From assembly GCA_964388275.1 (NCBI GenBank), contig CAYLZD010000016.1, positions 19,566 to 83,565 of the forward strand: a stretch of DNA of 64,000 nucleotides. Reading direction: 5' to 3'. This stretch comes from JARYLZ01 sp964388275 (GTDB lineage: Bacteria > Bacteroidota > Ignavibacteria > SZUA-365). Below the pieces are notes generated by a model. That model saw nothing but the letters and a program-made list of their open reading frames with translations, made no database searches and was not told where the DNA came from. The position numbers and the translations under genes were made by a program. Position 1 is the stretch's first letter. The number at the start of each line of letters is the position of its first letter. This document shows, in pieces, positions 1-8,709 of the stretch.

Positions 1-1845
1 AACGTAGATACGCTTTCTCTCGCGACAGTGCTGCACACCGATATACCGGCGATACTGACGCCGGATCTGGCCCTGGACGTCGGCGTCATACGCATTCACA
101 AGAACTCGGTCGAAGCGCTCTCCTTCACCGACACCTTGTCGCTGCCTCTGGAAGGCACGTGGAAAATCCGGTCCAACAACTGGAAAATCGACAACGCGGG
201 GCTGACCATGTCGACCGGCGCCGTCGACGCGGGTCCGCTCGACGTCACGTTCACCGGCATGAAGGTGACGCCGACGCAGCTTCTCTTCGGCGATTTCAAC
301 TTGCAGGAACTGCCGGTGGCGAACGTGACTGAAATCACTGTCACGGGCGACGCGGCATTCGGCGTGGATGGAGGAACGGGAAGCTGGACGCTCGCGGTCG
401 CGGCAAAACCCGGGGAGGAATCCTGCGGATACATTCCCGGTCTGCCCGGCTTCGCGGCGGGCCAGAGAATCGATTTCAACAACTTCTACACCCGCGCGAA
501 CGGCGCGCAGGGATTCTCGGTGAAAAGCGGGAATACCGTCACCTTGTACAAGGTCGGCCAGTATTCGATCAATCAGTTCTTCCCGGCGAGCGGAATAATC
601 CAGGTCGCCGGAAACCTGAATCTCAGCATCCCGAACTTCCCGATAAAGAACTTCATCTGTTCCTACACGAAAAGCGGCGGACAGCTCGTATTCACTCCCG
701 ATCCGATGAGCGAGACGATTTCCGTGAACGGCGTGAAGATCAAGCTCGTCACGAGCGGGAACGGTCCGCAGATTTTCGACAATCAGGGCTTCCACAGCAA
801 GGTGACGATATCCGAGGACGGCGCCTTCTCGTTCAACTCCATGCTGCACAGGACTCTCTCGAAAATCGAAGCCGTGGTTGACGAGGGCTCCGAAATGCCT
901 ATAGGCACTGCGGTCAAGCTGGCGGATGCCGAAGGCGAAATGCATGTGAATAACAACGCCTGGACGAATTTCTGGTTCGAGGGAGATCTGATCAGCCCGA
1001 ATCAGAGCGGCCGCCTGCGCTTCGACGTGGTTGGGGAGATCACCGCCAACAACCAGCAGATAGGCGTCGAGGACATCGAAACTCCGTTCGGCGACATATC
1101 CCTCGTATACAACTTCCAGCAGCAGCGCCTCGAGGGGAATCTCCACATCGAGCAGGAACTGAACGGGACCAAGGTGGAAGGCGACGCCACGCTGCTCGTG
1201 AGCGGCACGGGCAAGGGATGGTATTTCTTCGCCGGCTGCAGCTTCGAGATGCCGAATCCGAAATACGAGGGATCGGCAGCGCTGCTCTTCGGCAACTGGA
1301 CTCTCGAAGCCGAACAGCTCAACCAGTTCATGGAATACTCATACAAGAAGAAACCCCTCCCGTCGCAATTCCATACGTTGAACGGCTTCTTCTTCGAGGG
1401 CACGGTCAAATTCCCGCCTCCGGTGTTCTGCCCGAATTTCGATTTCGACTTCGGACTCGTCTCCGCCCACCTCACGTGCCAGATAGGCGCCAACGCGAGA
1501 CTGGGCATGAATTTCGGACCGGTAAACACTTATTTCGTCGCCTTCCGCGGCATCGGGAAACTTGAAGCCGGAATCGGGGCCTCGATAATCATCGCCTGCG
1601 CCGGTCTGACGGCCGGGATAGAAATAGAGCCCAACATAGAGGGGATGTACCAGTCGGACGGCACCTGGTACGTCATGGGCGACTTCCCGATCACTCTGTA
1701 CGGCTCCACTTACGCCGGCTGGGGAATCTGCGACAGCGATTGCGACGGCCTGTGCGACAAGCATACCGCCAGCGCGAGCATACTCCTGGGTCTTCAGGCG
1801 TATGTCGGATCAGACGACAAGTATTTCAGATTCTACTTCAAGTAG
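1..1845 (+). CDS. C-terminal part of a large beta-rich surface/secreted protein (5' partial)
   Basis: The frame is open from the first base to TAG at 1843-1845, so the real start lies upstream; the first in-frame start-like codon, GTG at 28, is not a convincing start. The visible 614 residues are rich in Gly, Thr, Asn and aromatic residues in an alternating beta-strand pattern, with no membrane segment or recognised catalytic motif. A short Asp/Cys-rich stretch (CDSDCDGLCDKH) near residue 575 resembles calcium-binding loops of thrombospondin-3 type, but a single loop is weak evidence. No type IX sorting domain is seen; the protein ends in an aromatic FRFYFK. It is 8 bases from the next gene and probably cotranscribed with it. 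I do not recognise the family; an outer-membrane or extracellular beta-repeat protein is the best guess. Confidence 0.75.
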   Translation, partial: NVDTLSLATVLHTDIPAILTPDLALDVGVIRIHKNSVEALSFTDTLSLPLEGTWKIRSNNWKIDNAGLTMSTGAVDAGPLDVTFTGMKVTPTQLLFGDFNLQELPVANVTEITVTGDAAFGVDGGTGSWTLAVAAKPGEESCGYIPGLPGFAAGQRIDFNNFYTRANGAQGFSVKSGNTVTLYKVGQYSINQFFPASGIIQVAGNLNLSIPNFPIKNFICSYTKSGGQLVFTPDPMSETISVNGVKIKLVTSGNGPQIFDNQGFHSKVTISEDGAFSFNSMLHRTLSKIEAVVDEGSEMPIGTAVKLADAEGEMHVNNNAWTNFWFEGDLISPNQSGRLRFDVVGEITANNQQIGVEDIETPFGDISLVYNFQQQRLEGNLHIEQELNGTKVEGDATLLVSGTGKGWYFFAGCSFEMPNPKYEGSAALLFGNWTLEAEQLNQFMEYSYKKKPLPSQFHTLNGFFFEGTVKFPPPVFCPNFDFDFGLVSAHLTCQIGANARLGMNFGPVNTYFVAFRGIGKLEAGIGASIIIACAGLTAGIEIEPNIEGMYQSDGTWYVMGDFPITLYGSTYAGWGICDSDCDGLCDKHTASASILLGLQAYVGSDDKYFRFYFK

Positions 1846-1853
1846 GAATGGGC

Positions 1854-3932
1854 ATGAAAACGAATCTCCGGTTACTACCTACACGCAGCGAGCGCCGGAA
1901 CGGGAAATCGGCCGCCACGGCGTCCCTCATCTTTTTACTAACCTTGGTTGCAACGCCGCCATCGCCGGCGCAGAAGGCAGGGCTCGCGCATTCGGGGCCC
2001 CGAGGCATATGGGTAGACCTCGGCGCCAAGATCCTGCCGGCGAATCTCGACGGTAAAACCGTTGTTTCATACAGGGTGGAAAGGCGGGAGAAGGGCGCCA
2101 AAAACTGGACGAAACTCGCCGACGTCGCGGGTCCCTCCACACAATTCGAACTGGAGCAGTCGCTCAAGTCGCGGATTTTCCTGTTCCCCGAGCTGGGTTC
2201 GATTACAATCAACATCCCCGAGCTGTGGAAGGCGATAGAAACAACGCGTGATATTGCGGCGGCTCGCATAGCCGGAACCATGCTCCCGGTGCAGGCGGCG
2301 CTGGGTGTGCGCTGGCTGGACAGCACTGTACAGCAAGGCAGAATCTATGAATACCGGGTGGCGCGAATCGCGGACGACGGCACGGCCTCGGGCGAATTCA
2401 CCACGAAATCGATCTCCTATCCTCAGCCGGTCTTTGTTGCGCCGCTTTTAAGCGGCAACGTCGAAGGAAGCGCGACGGAAGCGATCGTGGTGTGGCGCGC
2501 CGGCGCGGGCGTCAGGCCGGCGACGTTCACCATTTTCCGACGCGAGGGCATAAGCGGACCATTTTCCCTGCTGAATGAAAATCTGCGCGACTCCTGCTGC
2601 GTTGTGAGCGCCTCTCTGCTGCTGGAGAGAGACACGCTTCTCTGCCGTGTGATCGACAGGACGGTGAAGCCGGGGATTGTTTACCAATACTATCTGAAGC
2701 CGACGGACTACTTCCGGAATCCCGGCAGAGAAAGCGACACGGCCACGATTATAACCTTCAACATGGCGCATGTGCCGCTTCCGCAGAGGATGAAAGCCCG
2801 GTCCGTCGACACCGCCGGCCTGCAGCTCCGATGGACGCTGTACGACACTTCTGCGGTTCATGGCATAGTCATAGAGCGCAGCATCGACCTCGACACCGGG
2901 TACGTCCGGCTGTTCACCGCCGCTCCTGCCGACACCGGTTTCATCGACGTTACAGTGAATCCCATGGAGCGATATTACTACAGGTTGCGGCTGGTCGGCC
3001 CCGGCGGACTGCTTTCCCCTCCGAGCGCTACGATTATGGGACATTTCCGGAGCAGCGCCACGCCGCCCCCGCCCTCTGGCGTTACGGCGACCGGAATTTC
3101 CGGAGGGATACTGCTTTCCTGGATGGACGAGGAAAGCGATCTCATCGAAGGATATCACGTGCTGCGGGCGGAAGGGATCGGGGATGAGCTTCGCCTGGTG
3201 TCGCCCATGCTCCCGCCCGAGGCGAGGAAGTTCACCGACACTCTCGGCCTGCAGGGCGGATATACATACGCCTATTGCGTGCAGGCGATCAGCACAAGCC
3301 ATGTGCCGGGCGTTTACTCCGACACGGTGACTGCCCAGGCCGTGATTCCGATGGCAATGTCCGCCCCGATGGGACTGCATTCTCAGGTCGACGACAACCG
3401 TGTTTATCTTTTCTGGAAGGGGCAAGCCGGCCGGGATGCAGGACTCGCGGGATACAGGGTTTACAGACGGGAAGCCGGTGAAGCGAGATGGAAGCCCCTG
3501 ACCGACACGTTGCTTTACGCATGGCAGAACAATTTCCAGGACGACCGGATCACTCCCGGAAAGAAATACGCCTACTCGGTCCGCGCGTTTTCAATCACCG
3601 GAGACAGCAGCGCTATGAGCGCGGCGGCATTTGCGGTTCCGCCTCTGCCATCCGTATATCCGCCGGCCAATCTCAAGGCGCGCGTCGTGAAAAGAGACGT
3701 GGTCCTCAAATGGGACGAGGTGGCGCAGCCGGCGGCCACCGGATTCAAATTGTACCGCTACACGCGCGGTTCGAGGCCATCCCTTGTAGCGACGCTGAAA
3801 ACCGACGATCTGGAATACACCGACACAAAGCCGGGGGCCGTGTCGCCGGTTTTCTACTATCTGACGACGACAGGAAAACACGGGGCCGAGAGCGAACCGG
3901 GACCCGAAACCTCCATTCTGCTCGGCCGCTGA
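1854..3932 (+). CDS. Secreted fibronectin type III repeat protein
   Basis: The 692-residue protein begins with a basic N-terminus and a hydrophobic core (SLIFLLTLVATPPSPAQ), a likely Sec signal peptide. I chose ATG 1854 because AGGA at 1844-1847 is six bases upstream; ATG 1848 is an alternative two codons earlier. After residue 40 there are about six repeats with the FN3 signature (aromatic/Trp early, then YxYRV or YYYRLR, then short linkers such as PPPPSGV). No enzymatic motif is present, and there is no YPNP-type sorting domain, so it may be periplasmic or associated with the preceding surface protein. FN3 domains generally mediate protein or polysaccharide contacts. It is separated from its upstream neighbour by 8 bases, suggesting one transcript, and is followed by a perfect hairpin. 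Confidence 0.85.
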   Translation: MKTNLRLLPTRSERRNGKSAATASLIFLLTLVATPPSPAQKAGLAHSGPRGIWVDLGAKILPANLDGKTVVSYRVERREKGAKNWTKLADVAGPSTQFELEQSLKSRIFLFPELGSITINIPELWKAIETTRDIAAARIAGTMLPVQAALGVRWLDSTVQQGRIYEYRVARIADDGTASGEFTTKSISYPQPVFVAPLLSGNVEGSATEAIVVWRAGAGVRPATFTIFRREGISGPFSLLNENLRDSCCVVSASLLLERDTLLCRVIDRTVKPGIVYQYYLKPTDYFRNPGRESDTATIITFNMAHVPLPQRMKARSVDTAGLQLRWTLYDTSAVHGIVIERSIDLDTGYVRLFTAAPADTGFIDVTVNPMERYYYRLRLVGPGGLLSPPSATIMGHFRSSATPPPPSGVTATGISGGILLSWMDEESDLIEGYHVLRAEGIGDELRLVSPMLPPEARKFTDTLGLQGGYTYAYCVQAISTSHVPGVYSDTVTAQAVIPMAMSAPMGLHSQVDDNRVYLFWKGQAGRDAGLAGYRVYRREAGEARWKPLTDTLLYAWQNNFQDDRITPGKKYAYSVRAFSITGDSSAMSAAAFAVPPLPSVYPPANLKARVVKRDVVLKWDEVAQPAATGFKLYRYTRGSRPSLVATLKTDDLEYTDTKPGAVSPVFYYLTTTGKHGAESEPGPETSILLGR

Positions 3933-3942
3933 GGATTGCATT

Positions 3943-3961
3943 CAGGCCGGTCACCGGCCTG
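3943..3961. terminator. Perfect hairpin between convergent genes, likely bidirectional terminator
   Basis: CAGGCCGG and CCGGCCTG form an uninterrupted 8-bp stem around a TCA loop. It sits between the stop of the FN3 gene (3932) and the stop of the convergent response-regulator gene (4004). There is no clear T-run on either side, so the terminator call rests on position and stem strength. Confidence 0.55.
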
Positions 3962-4003
3962 CAAACTCGAGAATTTATGTTCCGCAGCGCTTCCAGCCGG
4001 CGG

Positions 4004-4660
4004 TCAGAGTTTCTGTCTGTTGTCCAGCGCGAAGCGCAGAAGCGAGAAGCTTCCGTGCAACTTCAGCTTCGTGGCTATGTTGGCCCTGTGACGTTCCACG
4101 GTACGCGGGCTGATGGAAAGTTCGGCGGCGATTTCCCTGGTGGACATATCCCTCGAAATCATGCGCAGGACGTTTCTTTCCGTCGTAGTCAGGAGGTGAA
4201 GCCTCGATAACTGTTCGCTGACGGCGGAATCGGCTTTGCCGCCGTTGATGACAGCGCCGGTCAGATCCGGACTGATGAAGTAATCGCCTTCGGCGACGCG
4301 GTGTATGCAGCGGAGTATGTCCTGGGCGGCGCTGTCCTTCAGGATATAACCGAGCGCGCCGGCCTCGATCGCCTTTGCGCAGATTTCCCTGTCGTCGAAA
4401 ACGGTGAGAATGACGATGCTTGTCGGCAATTCGGCTTTTCGCACCTCGGTGGCTATCTCGATTCCACTCTTGTGCGGCATGGAAATATCCAGGACGGCGA
4501 TGCGTGGTTTGTGTTCGCATATCGCCTCCCACGCCGCCCGTCCGTCCGGCGCATCCGCCAGCAAACGGAGCCGATGATCGGAGTCGATCATATCCCTCAG
4601 ACCTTTCCGGACCACGGGGTGGTCATCGGCTATGACAACAGTTATACGCGCATCATCCAT
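4004..4660 (-). CDS. NarL/FixJ-family response regulator (receiver + LuxR-type HTH)
   Basis: This 218-residue protein has the complete NarL layout. The receiver domain spans residues 5-125, with the acidic pair at D12-D13, phospho-acceptor D58 in VLDISMP, and the conserved Lys in GYILKDS. A C-terminal LuxR-type helix-turn-helix follows (residues 150-215: LTTTERNVL, STREIAAELSISPRTVERHR). It should be a DNA-binding transcription factor activated by a HisKA_3-type sensor kinase. No kinase is adjacent; the HisKA_3 kinases at 59-64 kb in this window are of the right class, but partnership is only a possibility. It is 118 bases downstream of the Sel1 gene on the same strand; that gap holds a GC-rich inverted repeat near 4750-4775 and an AT-rich TATTTTCG stretch that could be a promoter. 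Confidence 0.95.
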   Translation of the reverse strand: MDDARITVVIADDHPVVRKGLRDMIDSDHRLRLLADAPDGRAAWEAICEHKPRIAVLDISMPHKSGIEIATEVRKAELPTSIVILTVFDDREICAKAIEAGALGYILKDSAAQDILRCIHRVAEGDYFISPDLTGAVINGGKADSAVSEQLSRLHLLTTTERNVLRMISRDMSTREIAAELSISPRTVERHRANIATKLKLHGSFSLLRFALDNRQKL

Positions 4661-4778
4661 GCTGACTGACTCATATGATCAGCGAAAATACGAAATACCG
4701 GATACGAGACGCCACACCGGGCGAGAGAAACAACGCGTTGAATCCCCGGCCCGGGCGTCCGGACGGGCGGCCGCGGTG

Positions 4779-6332
4779 TCACTTCGTATCATCCATATCG
4801 AACTCCCTATCCGGAGGCCTGATGCGGTCGTGCATGTTTCTAAGCGCGTCGAAGGCGGACCGGCTTCCCCTATAGGCAGCGCTGCGATACAATCGCGCCG
4901 CGGCGCCCGCATCGGCCGGCACGCCGCGTCCTTGCTCGAAGCAAAAGGCCAATGCGACACGCGCGATGATCGAGCCGTGACGATCCGCCGTTCGCAACAG
5001 GTCCAGCGCTTCCGTCGTGTAAGTGGAAGCGGAATCCAGCAAGGCGGGCGACGCGGCGAGACGCACGGCGGCTTCCCTGTCACCGGCTTCCGCCGCCGTC
5101 CTCCACAGGGCCGCGGCAGCCCGGGGATCGCGCTCCGTCCATCGCCCCGCCTGCCTGCGCAGGCCGAGGTGAAGCACGGCCCGGAGCAGACCGCCTCGAG
5201 CCGCCGCCGCCAGAAGGTCCAGGGCCTGGTATTCGGTTATGGTGCGGTCGATGCCGAGCGCAAACAACTCGGCCTGAACGAATTGCGCAACGGGATCTCC
5301 ATCGGCGACGCGTCGGCGCAGCGCCTGTTGAAACGGCGGCGGGGACGCGAGCGACCAGAGGAGATGCAATGCGGCCGGCGCATAGAGGTAGACGGCGCGA
5401 ATGTATTCGGCCGCCGTCAGCACGGGATCAGCGGGTGTTATCAGACCTTCGGCCCTGCAGCGGGCAAGCAACATCACGACTTCGGGATTCCCGAATGCGA
5501 GCGCGCTGTCGAGCAACGCGAGTTCCGGAGCATTCGTCTTCCTGGCCGAGACAGCGCCGAGAAGCAGAAGCGAATCGTTACCTGAAAGGCCGGCGGTCAT
5601 CACGGCCGTGCGGGCCAGCATGTTCATTTCCGGTTGCCGCGCCTCGAAACTGTCCGCGCTGAAATCCAGCAGAACCGGTTTCCATGCAGCGAAGCCGCTG
5701 CTCCGCTCCGAACCGGCCGGGCCGGGATCGCCGGTTTCATCCTCGCTTGATTTTCCGGCGCGCCGTGTAATTTCATCGATCACTTCCCTGGAAGCGGCGT
5801 AGCCCGAATCCGCCGCCGCCTTGATCCAGTACGCCGCCCGTTTCCAATCCCTGGGGACCACGAGATCTTCGGTGTACATCATTCCCAGCAGATGCCTGGC
5901 CTCGTCCATTCCGTGTTCCGCCGCGAAGCTGATGCGGCGGAACGCTTCGAAGGGATCCCAATGGACGCCCCACCCGTTAACAAGGAGAAGACCCAGGTTG
6001 TAATTCGCGGGCGCAAGACCTTGATCGGCCGCCAGTCGTATCCAATGAGCCGCTTTGGTGGTATCGGGAGCATAGCCGTCCCCGAGCAGATACCGGAGAC
6101 CGAGTTCGTGCCGGGCGAATGCATCGCCCTCGTTCGCCTGGCGGAGCAATTCCACCTCGCGCCACTGCTTCGCCGGATCCGGATTCCGCGGCAGGGTCCG
6201 GGCGCGGCCGGATCCATTATCCCTGAAGACGGGGCTTTCGGGATTCCTCTGACCCGCGGCCGCGGGGGAGAGAAGGATAATCGCGACCGCTGCGATCACT
6301 ACCCGGAAGGCCATCCCCGGTCTGATACCCAC
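4779..6332 (-). CDS. Secreted Sel1-like (TPR-type) repeat protein
   Basis: The open frame extends to TTG at 6353, but I prefer GTG at 6332 because AGGGAG lies six bases upstream and the product then begins with a compact signal peptide (GMAFRVVIAAVAIILLSPAAAG). The 517-residue product contains Sel1 repeats at about residues 60-180 (for example ARHELGLRYLLGDGYAPD, KAAHWIRLAADQGLAPANYNLG, AAYWIKAAADSGYA) and again near the C-terminus (ALAFCFEQGRGVPADAGAAARLYRSAA). Sel1 solenoids are protein-interaction scaffolds, often in envelope stress or signalling. If the TTG start were used, it would overlap the upstream gene by four bases; either way the two genes are clearly one operon. Confidence 0.88.
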   Translation of the reverse strand: MGIRPGMAFRVVIAAVAIILLSPAAAGQRNPESPVFRDNGSGRARTLPRNPDPAKQWREVELLRQANEGDAFARHELGLRYLLGDGYAPDTTKAAHWIRLAADQGLAPANYNLGLLLVNGWGVHWDPFEAFRRISFAAEHGMDEARHLLGMMYTEDLVVPRDWKRAAYWIKAAADSGYAASREVIDEITRRAGKSSEDETGDPGPAGSERSSGFAAWKPVLLDFSADSFEARQPEMNMLARTAVMTAGLSGNDSLLLLGAVSARKTNAPELALLDSALAFGNPEVVMLLARCRAEGLITPADPVLTAAEYIRAVYLYAPAALHLLWSLASPPPFQQALRRRVADGDPVAQFVQAELFALGIDRTITEYQALDLLAAAARGGLLRAVLHLGLRRQAGRWTERDPRAAAALWRTAAEAGDREAAVRLAASPALLDSASTYTTEALDLLRTADRHGSIIARVALAFCFEQGRGVPADAGAAARLYRSAAYRGSRSAFDALRNMHDRIRPPDREFDMDDTK

Positions 6333-6349
6333 TTTACACTCCCTCGTGT

Positions 6350-7300
6350 TCAATCCGACCGGGGAATTCTGATGATGGTCCCGTCGCGTCCCACCGCTAT
6401 CATGAAGCGATCGCCCGAGGAGGTGATGGACAGGATCTCGGCGGCATCCGTATCGCTATGCAACAGCCACCGCCCTTTTACGGGATCATAGCGCGATATC
6501 ACTCCGCCGGCGCCCACCGCCCAACCGACCCCCTCGGAATCGAAATACAATCTATTGATGCGTTTTCCGTACGCGGGATACTCTTTCCAGCTGGCGCCGG
6601 CGTCGGTAGTCCGCGCAATGCGGCCGTCGAACAGCGCCACCCAGCATTCCCCGGGTGAAACCGCCCACAAGGCGGTCGCAGGCAGCGCGGAGACCCGCGG
6701 AATCGGCACCCAATCCAGGCCGCCGTTCGTGGTCCTCAGCAAAGCGCCTTGCATCGAGGAGCACCACCCGTGAAGCGTGTCGGAAAAAGAAATCGCATCG
6801 AGCAGCTGTTTTGTGCCCGGGTTCTGGGACGTCCACGTTTCCCCGGAGTCGGTCGAGGCAAGTATCAGACCGCCGGGACCGCTGAGCCATACGCGTGGAG
6901 GCGCCGCCGCCATGCCCGGGAGGTGAGCATTCCCCTCGATGTGGATTTTTCTCCAGTTTCGGCCGGTGTCATCGCTGACGAAGACGCTCGACCAGAATCC
7001 GGCGGCCACGACGCGCGCAGGCGAAAGGAAGCGGACATTCCTGAAGGCGAACTGGTCTGAGGATCGCGTGGGGGTCCACGTCCTGCCTCCGTCGTTGCTG
7101 CGCTGAATAACGCCATAATCGCCCACGGCGATTCCGGTCGAAGAGTCGGCGAAGTCGACGTCCCACATCGAGGTTTTCGTGATCTCCGGCACCGGCGCCG
7201 GCCGCGTCTGTGCGCAAGCTCCCGGAATCGAGAGCGCCAGAACGGCGAAAGTCTTCAGCAGAAGCCGCCTCGCATGCTTTATGTTCTGAATCGTGCTCAT
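6350..7300 (-). CDS. Ycf48/BNR-type beta-propeller protein, exported
   Basis: The 316-residue protein has an N-terminal export signal (LLLKTFAVLALSIPGACAQ); the Cys is preceded by PGA rather than a good lipobox, so lipoprotein status is doubtful. Repeats of the Ycf48/BNR kind follow, recognisable as SxDGGRTW, SDDTGRNW, STDSGETW, TTNGGLDW and TTDAGASW, spaced about 40-45 residues apart, which predicts a six- or seven-bladed beta-propeller. Family members assist photosystem II assembly in phototrophs, but in heterotrophs they are generic exported propellers without assigned function. The start ATG 7300 has only a weak GAGA-rich ribosome site. It heads a two-gene unit with the Sel1 protein, and a strong intrinsic terminator stands about 200 bases upstream on the same strand. 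Confidence 0.88.
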   Translation of the reverse strand: MSTIQNIKHARRLLLKTFAVLALSIPGACAQTRPAPVPEITKTSMWDVDFADSSTGIAVGDYGVIQRSNDGGRTWTPTRSSDQFAFRNVRFLSPARVVAAGFWSSVFVSDDTGRNWRKIHIEGNAHLPGMAAAPPRVWLSGPGGLILASTDSGETWTSQNPGTKQLLDAISFSDTLHGWCSSMQGALLRTTNGGLDWVPIPRVSALPATALWAVSPGECWVALFDGRIARTTDAGASWKEYPAYGKRINRLYFDSEGVGWAVGAGGVISRYDPVKGRWLLHSDTDAAEILSITSSGDRFMIAVGRDGTIIRIPRSD

Positions 7301-7505
7301 TGCTTTCTCTGTCGCAACCGCGTATTCTGCTTTACCTTCGTCCTCCGGAAACCGATTCGCGCTTCATCCGATCCGACAAATTTCGCCCGCATTCCACTCC
7401 TCCATCGTTCAGTCGTCCGTCAGCACTGATGCCTGGCGCCGCATCAACAATATAATTAAGGGACGAGTGAGGATATTTCCTATGTAATTCGGATGCGGCA
7501 CGAAT

Positions 7506-7539
7506 AAAAAAGAGAACAAAGACGGGCGTCTTCGTTCTC
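7506..7539 (-). terminator. Strong Rho-independent terminator, minus strand
   Basis: Bases 7512-7523 (GAGAACAAAGAC) pair with 7528-7539 (GTCTTCGTTCTC), a 12-bp stem with one mismatch and a four-base loop. On the minus strand the stem is followed directly by six T residues and then ATT. It ends a minus-strand transcript that must start to the right of 7540, where no minus-strand gene exists. Confidence 0.8.
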
Positions 7540-7771
7540 CTGTGCCGGCGTCTGCCGGTTCGAATCATGCTCCCGACCATTGGAGGGACATCGGGACCGA
7601 TTCTTATGGGAATCGCAAAGTGAAGGGCTTTTTCGGAAGGTGCCGTTACTTGAGCCTGTTCATTGGTGGGATTGTGAGTCTATCCATCTTTTGGGTAGGT
7701 CCGATCACCTCACGACTCCGATATATATATAACAACGCTTTCGACAAAAATGTTACACCGCGGGAGCGCCC

Positions 7772-7802
7772 TTTCAGTGTAAATATTCTTGCCCTATTTT
7801 TC
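7772..7802 (+). promoter_or_regulatory. Candidate Bacteroidota-like promoter for the sulfurtransferase gene
   Basis: TTTC (7772-7775), then 19 bases, then TATTTTTC (7795-7802) resembles the Bacteroidota TTTG / TAnnTTTG pattern with the final G replaced by C in both boxes. It would give a leader of about 45 bases before ATG 7853. The call is by pattern only. Confidence 0.35.
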
Positions 7803-7852
7803 GGCGAGCATTTCTAACCGAATCACCTGTCATATCGGAGTCCGCCTTTTAC

Positions 7853-8695
7853 ATGTCAAACCTGATAACACCCGACGAGTTGAGGAAGCTGGCGCGGTCT
7901 CCGGAGCTCGTCATCGCCGACTGCCGCTTCGATCTTGCCGCGCCGAGCCGCGGGATGGAGCTGTTTCTTCAAGGCCGGATACCCGGCGCGGTTTACGCAT
8001 CCCTCGACGAGCGCCTGTCCGCCCCTTTGGGAATACACGGCGGCCGGCATCCACTGCCCGACGCAAGCAGCATGGCCGCGGTTTTCGGCGGCCTCGGCAT
8101 CGCCTGCAACCGCACGCGGGTTGTCGTGTACGATGACGCCGGAGGATCCTTTGCCGCGCGCATGTGGTGGATGCTGAGATATCTCGGACATGAGAACGTC
8201 CGCCTGCTCGACGGCGGCTGGCAGGCCTGGTTGAGCGCGGGAGGAGAGGTGGAAACCGGACAGCCGGCCGCCGCCGCGCCGGCTGATTTCGGCGCCTTCG
8301 AAGCGCGCGGATGGATGCTTGCTGATAAGGATGACGTGAAGAGCCGCGGAGCGGACAAGGCGCTGGTGGACGCGAGGGCGCCGGAAAGATACAGCGGCGC
8401 GATGGAGTCGATCGACATCAAGGCGGGTCATATACCCGGCGCGAGACACCTGTACTGGCAGGGCAACCTCGACTGTTCCCTGCGTTTCCTAACACAGGAA
8501 GCGCTGCGCTCGCGCTACGCAGCGCTCGCCGGACGCATGGTCATCATGTATTGCGGTTCCGGAGTGACTTCCTGCCTGAACGTTTTGGCGATGGAGGAAG
8601 CCGGTCTCGGCATGCCGCGCCTCTATGTCGGGAGTTGGAGCGACTGGATCTCATATCCGGAGAATCCCGTCGCAACCGGGAACGAAGCCGGTTGA
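7853..8695 (+). CDS. sseA: Sulfurtransferase with tandem rhodanese domains (thiosulfate/3-mercaptopyruvate type)
   Basis: The 280-residue length and two rhodanese domains (about 1-125 and 150-275) match the SseA/TST family, which moves sulfane sulfur from 3-mercaptopyruvate or thiosulfate to acceptors such as cyanide or thiols. The N-terminal domain carries CRFDLA and GRIPGAVY; the C-terminal catalytic loop is CGSGVTSC, with the active-site Cys at about residue 233. A CG(S/T)GVT loop is characteristic of 3-mercaptopyruvate sulfurtransferases rather than classic rhodaneses (CRKGVT), so mercaptopyruvate is the likelier donor. ATG 7853 follows GGAG at 7837-7840 with long spacing. There is no signal peptide, so it is cytoplasmic. 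It is transcribed alone; the convergent neighbour ends 14 bases away. Confidence 0.93.
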   Translation: MSNLITPDELRKLARSPELVIADCRFDLAAPSRGMELFLQGRIPGAVYASLDERLSAPLGIHGGRHPLPDASSMAAVFGGLGIACNRTRVVVYDDAGGSFAARMWWMLRYLGHENVRLLDGGWQAWLSAGGEVETGQPAAAAPADFGAFEARGWMLADKDDVKSRGADKALVDARAPERYSGAMESIDIKAGHIPGARHLYWQGNLDCSLRFLTQEALRSRYAALAGRMVIMYCGSGVTSCLNVLAMEEAGLGMPRLYVGSWSDWISYPENPVATGNEAG

Positions 8696-8709
8696 TTTCG
8701 CGGACGCTG

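Larger units (their letters stand above)
7301..7852. other. Divergent intergenic region of 552 bases, no convincing protein gene
   Basis: It lies between the divergent Ycf48-like and sulfurtransferase genes. The small frames here have no coding character. It contains a minus-strand intrinsic terminator (7506-7539), an AT-rich tract with TATATATATA at about 7721-7731, short inverted repeats (TCCCGA...TCGGGA near 7571-7597) and a plus-strand promoter candidate at 7772-7802. The combination suggests either a long regulated leader for the minus operon or a separate small RNA. Confidence 0.6.

Noticed and set aside
7556..7580. tRNA-like 3' end (GGTTCGAATC followed by CCCGACCA)
   Set aside because: The distance from the T-loop to the CCA-like end is two bases short, the T-stem does not pair, and no matching acceptor strand lies upstream.
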